Origin: Pythium myriotylum
Lineage: Eukaryota > Oomycota > Peronosporomycetes > Pythiales > Pythiaceae
Reading direction: 5' to 3'
Length of the DNA: 64,000 bases
NCBI GenBank assembly: GCA_023091665.1
Contig: JALJCQ010000009.1
Coordinates: 2,294,001 to 2,358,000, forward strand
The notes under the pieces were generated by a model. That model searched no databases. It had not been told where the DNA came from and saw only the letters and a list, made by a program, of their open reading frames with translations. Positions 62,058 through 64,000 of this stretch are shown piece after piece (positions within the stretch are counted from its first letter, which is position 1; every line of letters begins with the position of its first letter). A program made the position numbers and the translations under genes.

Positions 62058-63386
62058 TCACGAAAGCAGGTCGAGTGGAGGCTGCTGCGGCTGCTGGCCG
62101 ACGCGATACGCTGGTGCTTGAGGTTGAGCTGCGATGTGTGCAAACGGGTCGAAAGAGTTGGCCGATCCCTGAGTCTTCGCGGTTGGTGAAATGCTAATCG
62201 ACATCTCGGAGAAGTCGAGAAGGTTGATATCATCGTCTTTCTTCGGCGGGGACAAGGAGTGGCTCGTCTGGTTGTTCTGTCCATGAGGTGCAGACGGCGC
62301 TGATTCGGGGAGTTGATTGTCGATACCTGACGAGAGTCGCATGAGACCGTCTGCGTCGAAGCGGTCGGGCGGCAGCGGCAACGAGAGCATCGACATTCGG
62401 CGAGGGACCTCGATAGCGACGCCACTGCGGGACATGATCGGACGCTCCCACTGCGATAGGCCGCTAGTCTCGTTGCGGAAGTAGGACGTCCCACGTGAGC
62501 GCGAAAAGACAGGGAACCACCCGGTCTGAAGCACAAAGTCGGTCTCCGATAGGTCTTTCCAAGCGCACCCGTCGATGAAAAACTCGTACTTCTTGCCCTC
62601 GGACTCGAGCGTGACGACGACGCTGAGCGTGTGCTGGTCGAAGAGCGTGTAGTCGTACTCCCACACGTCCTCGTCAATGTCGTCGTGGTTGACGCGCGTG
62701 AGCAAGCGCGAGTCGAGGATCACGACAAACTCCCCGCCCTCGTCGTTGCGGTCGAGATCGCGCAGTTCCAGCTTATGGATCGTGCCGTGAAGCCCAAACG
62801 CAAACGTCCACGCCGTGCAGATCGCCGTGACCGAGCCGCTGTTCTTGTTGTTCTCGTCGGCGGCGCGAGTGAGCACGCGCTTTTCGTCGACCACGCGTCG
62901 CGCATACCGCTCGCTGCTCCACACGGTCGAGGCGCTGGTCGCGAGCTTGCGCTCATCGAGGTGGTCCCACGCGCGCCCGTCGACGAAGAGCTGGTAGATC
63001 GAGTCGAGGCTGCGCTCCTCGACGACGGTCGACTTGACGTCCTTGATGGCGACGCAGAACTTGGCCGTGTGGGTCTTGGCGACGTGGAACTCGTACCGCC
63101 AGTCGCCCGGACAGTACTGCTCCGACGTGAAGAGGCGGCGTCCGTCGAGGCGCAGACGCTTCTTGGCCGAGATGCGCGAGTGCTCGAGCATGACCGTGTG
63201 CACTTGCTCCGAGTCGGCGAAGACGAAGCGCCAGGTGATGCGCTTCTTGGACATGGGCACGCGCTCGCCGATGTTCTCGATCTCGCGGCTCACGCGCAGC
63301 ACGGCGGCGGCCGAAGGCGAGCCGAGCGCCGTCTCCGCGGGGTCGACGGACGTCGGGGAGGCGCGGACGGTCGTCGTGGCGATCAT
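62058..63386 (-). CDS. Double-FAIM protein with WW-like segment and DPF/LLDF adaptor motifs
   Basis: Intronless, 442 residues from the ATG at 63386. The first FAIM1-type beta domain (about 48-145) reads ITWRFVF, HTVMLEHSRISAKKRLRLDG, FCVAIKD, YQLFVDGRAWDHL; the second (about 195-290) reads WTFAFGLHGTIHKLEL, YDYTLFDQHTLSVVV, YEFFIDGCAWKDL. FAIM in animals is an all-beta apoptosis inhibitor whose domain also suppresses protein aggregation. Residues about 297-322 (GWFPVFSRSRGTSYF..QWERPI) have the W-x-YF-N-x-T-x-W-P pattern of a WW domain. The C-terminal third is disordered, with NLLDFSE and FDPFAHI, motifs that bind clathrin adaptors in other eukaryotes, and a Gln/Pro-rich end. An endocytic role is inferred only from these motifs. 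Convergent with MOB1, 75 bp between stops. Confidence 0.85.
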   Translation of the reverse strand: MIATTTVRASPTSVDPAETALGSPSAAAVLRVSREIENIGERVPMSKKRITWRFVFADSEQVHTVMLEHSRISAKKRLRLDGRRLFTSEQYCPGDWRYEFHVAKTHTAKFCVAIKDVKSTVVEERSLDSIYQLFVDGRAWDHLDERKLATSASTVWSSERYARRVVDEKRVLTRAADENNKNSGSVTAICTAWTFAFGLHGTIHKLELRDLDRNDEGGEFVVILDSRLLTRVNHDDIDEDVWEYDYTLFDQHTLSVVVTLESEGKKYEFFIDGCAWKDLSETDFVLQTGWFPVFSRSRGTSYFRNETSGLSQWERPIMSRSGVAIEVPRRMSMLSLPLPPDRFDADGLMRLSSGIDNQLPESAPSAPHGQNNQTSHSLSPPKKDDDINLLDFSEMSISISPTAKTQGSANSFDPFAHIAAQPQAPAYRVGQQPQQPPLDLLS

Positions 63387-64000
63387 GGCGGAACGAAGTC
63401 AGTTTGAGAGAGAGAGAGAGAGAGAGAACCCAGGATGAGAGTCCTTCGATTTTCAGACAAGCGGGTTTAAACCTGTATCGCGCAAGGTTTAATTCTCCGT
63501 GAGACAGAAATGGCGGCCACCCACCATGCACCAGGGATGTGTTGGACTGGGTCTGGACAACGCGACAGTTTTGGCTTGGTGGGGTGACCGGAGAGACGCC
63601 GTCGTGATGGATGGAGAGAGTAATGCAGGCACACGTGGCAGCAGAGGGGCTCGCTCTCTCTCTCGCATGGAGACAGGAGGTGCGAGCCAGCTGCGATCGG
63701 AATGATCTGGCCAAGTGAAAACAGAGACCTGCTGCCAGGGGGAGTATTAGACACGCACATGCTGTGCGCTGACACTCGAAAGCCCCCTGTCTACCGTGTC
63801 TGCGTGGCCGAGTCTGTTGCAAAGACTCGGCGGTGCTGCGTCCTCTGCCTCGCGATGGTTGCAGCCTGATTCCCAGCACTCTTGTGAGTCGTGGACGGTA
63901 TTGTCTCTTGGCGCTTCAGGTTGTGGCGACGTGGCGGCTCATCAGCCATTTACGCGAAGGTCAAGACCGGCACACGACCTATGACAGCGACTGGCATGCT
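63387..64000. other. 614-bp gap at right edge, no gene recognised
   Basis: Contains the FAIM gene leader with a (GA)11 microsatellite and beyond it no open frame with recognisable content. A gene could begin outside the window. Confidence 0.5.
63406..63427. repeat. (GA)11 microsatellite
   Basis: Eleven uninterrupted GA dinucleotides just upstream of the FAIM-like start, in its probable 5' UTR or promoter (CT tract on the transcribed strand). Confidence 0.95.

Overview
The window is a compact protist genome segment that most likely comes from an oomycete (Phytophthora/Pythium-like). The evidence is GC-rich exons, mostly short introns of about 50-85 bp with GT-AG ends, intergenic gaps often under 100 bp, and initiator-like core promoter elements of the oomycete type. 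Characteristic genes also point this way: a callose synthase whose C-terminus looks like a sugar porter, a BIO3-BIO1 fusion, a myosin I and two FH2 proteins. No bacterial, organellar, tRNA or rRNA gene was recognised.

Layout. 1-5843 is a transposon-rich accessory segment. It holds a decayed MULE/FAR1-type transposase gene on the minus strand that runs off the left edge, a Harbinger-associated Myb/SANT-like gene, and a short TTAA-flanked element with terminal inverted repeats. From 5844 onward the window is gene-dense. In order it carries: a formin with N-terminal repeats (+); a phosphotriesterase-like protein (+); a mitochondrial dethiobiotin synthetase/DAPA aminotransferase fusion (+); a small HEPN-like protein (-); myosin I (+); pyruvate carboxylase (-); an ECI2-like enoyl-CoA isomerase with a PTS1-like end (+); 1,3-beta-glucan synthase (+); a 5,100-residue HECT ubiquitin ligase (-); a truncated acyl-CoA-synthetase-like protein (-); Ctf8 (+); a PDCD7/U11-U12 59K-like protein (+); eIF2A (-); a ten-exon coiled-coil protein (+); mitochondrial SHMT (-); a second, shorter formin (+); a METTL21-type methyltransferase with an apparent signal peptide (-); MOB1 (+); and a double-FAIM protein with a WW-like segment (-).

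Themes. The genes are mostly housekeeping and are arranged as convergent pairs with 15-90 bp between stop codons or divergent pairs with 110-220 bp between starts. Actin and cell-wall functions are well represented (two formins, myosin I, glucan synthase, MOB1). Biotin synthesis (BIO3-BIO1) lies about 5 kb from a biotin-dependent enzyme (pyruvate carboxylase). Exon structures were worked out by hand from splice signals and reading phase; where they sum to an intact frame this is stated, and where they do not the problem is noted.

No classical defence system or secondary-metabolite cluster was seen. The most unusual items are domain architectures: formins with repeat arrays instead of a polyproline FH1 region, two apparent pseudoenzymes (phosphotriesterase-like and acyl-CoA-synthetase-like), the synthase-porter fusion, the FAIM-FAIM-WW protein, and a gene with two GC-AG introns.
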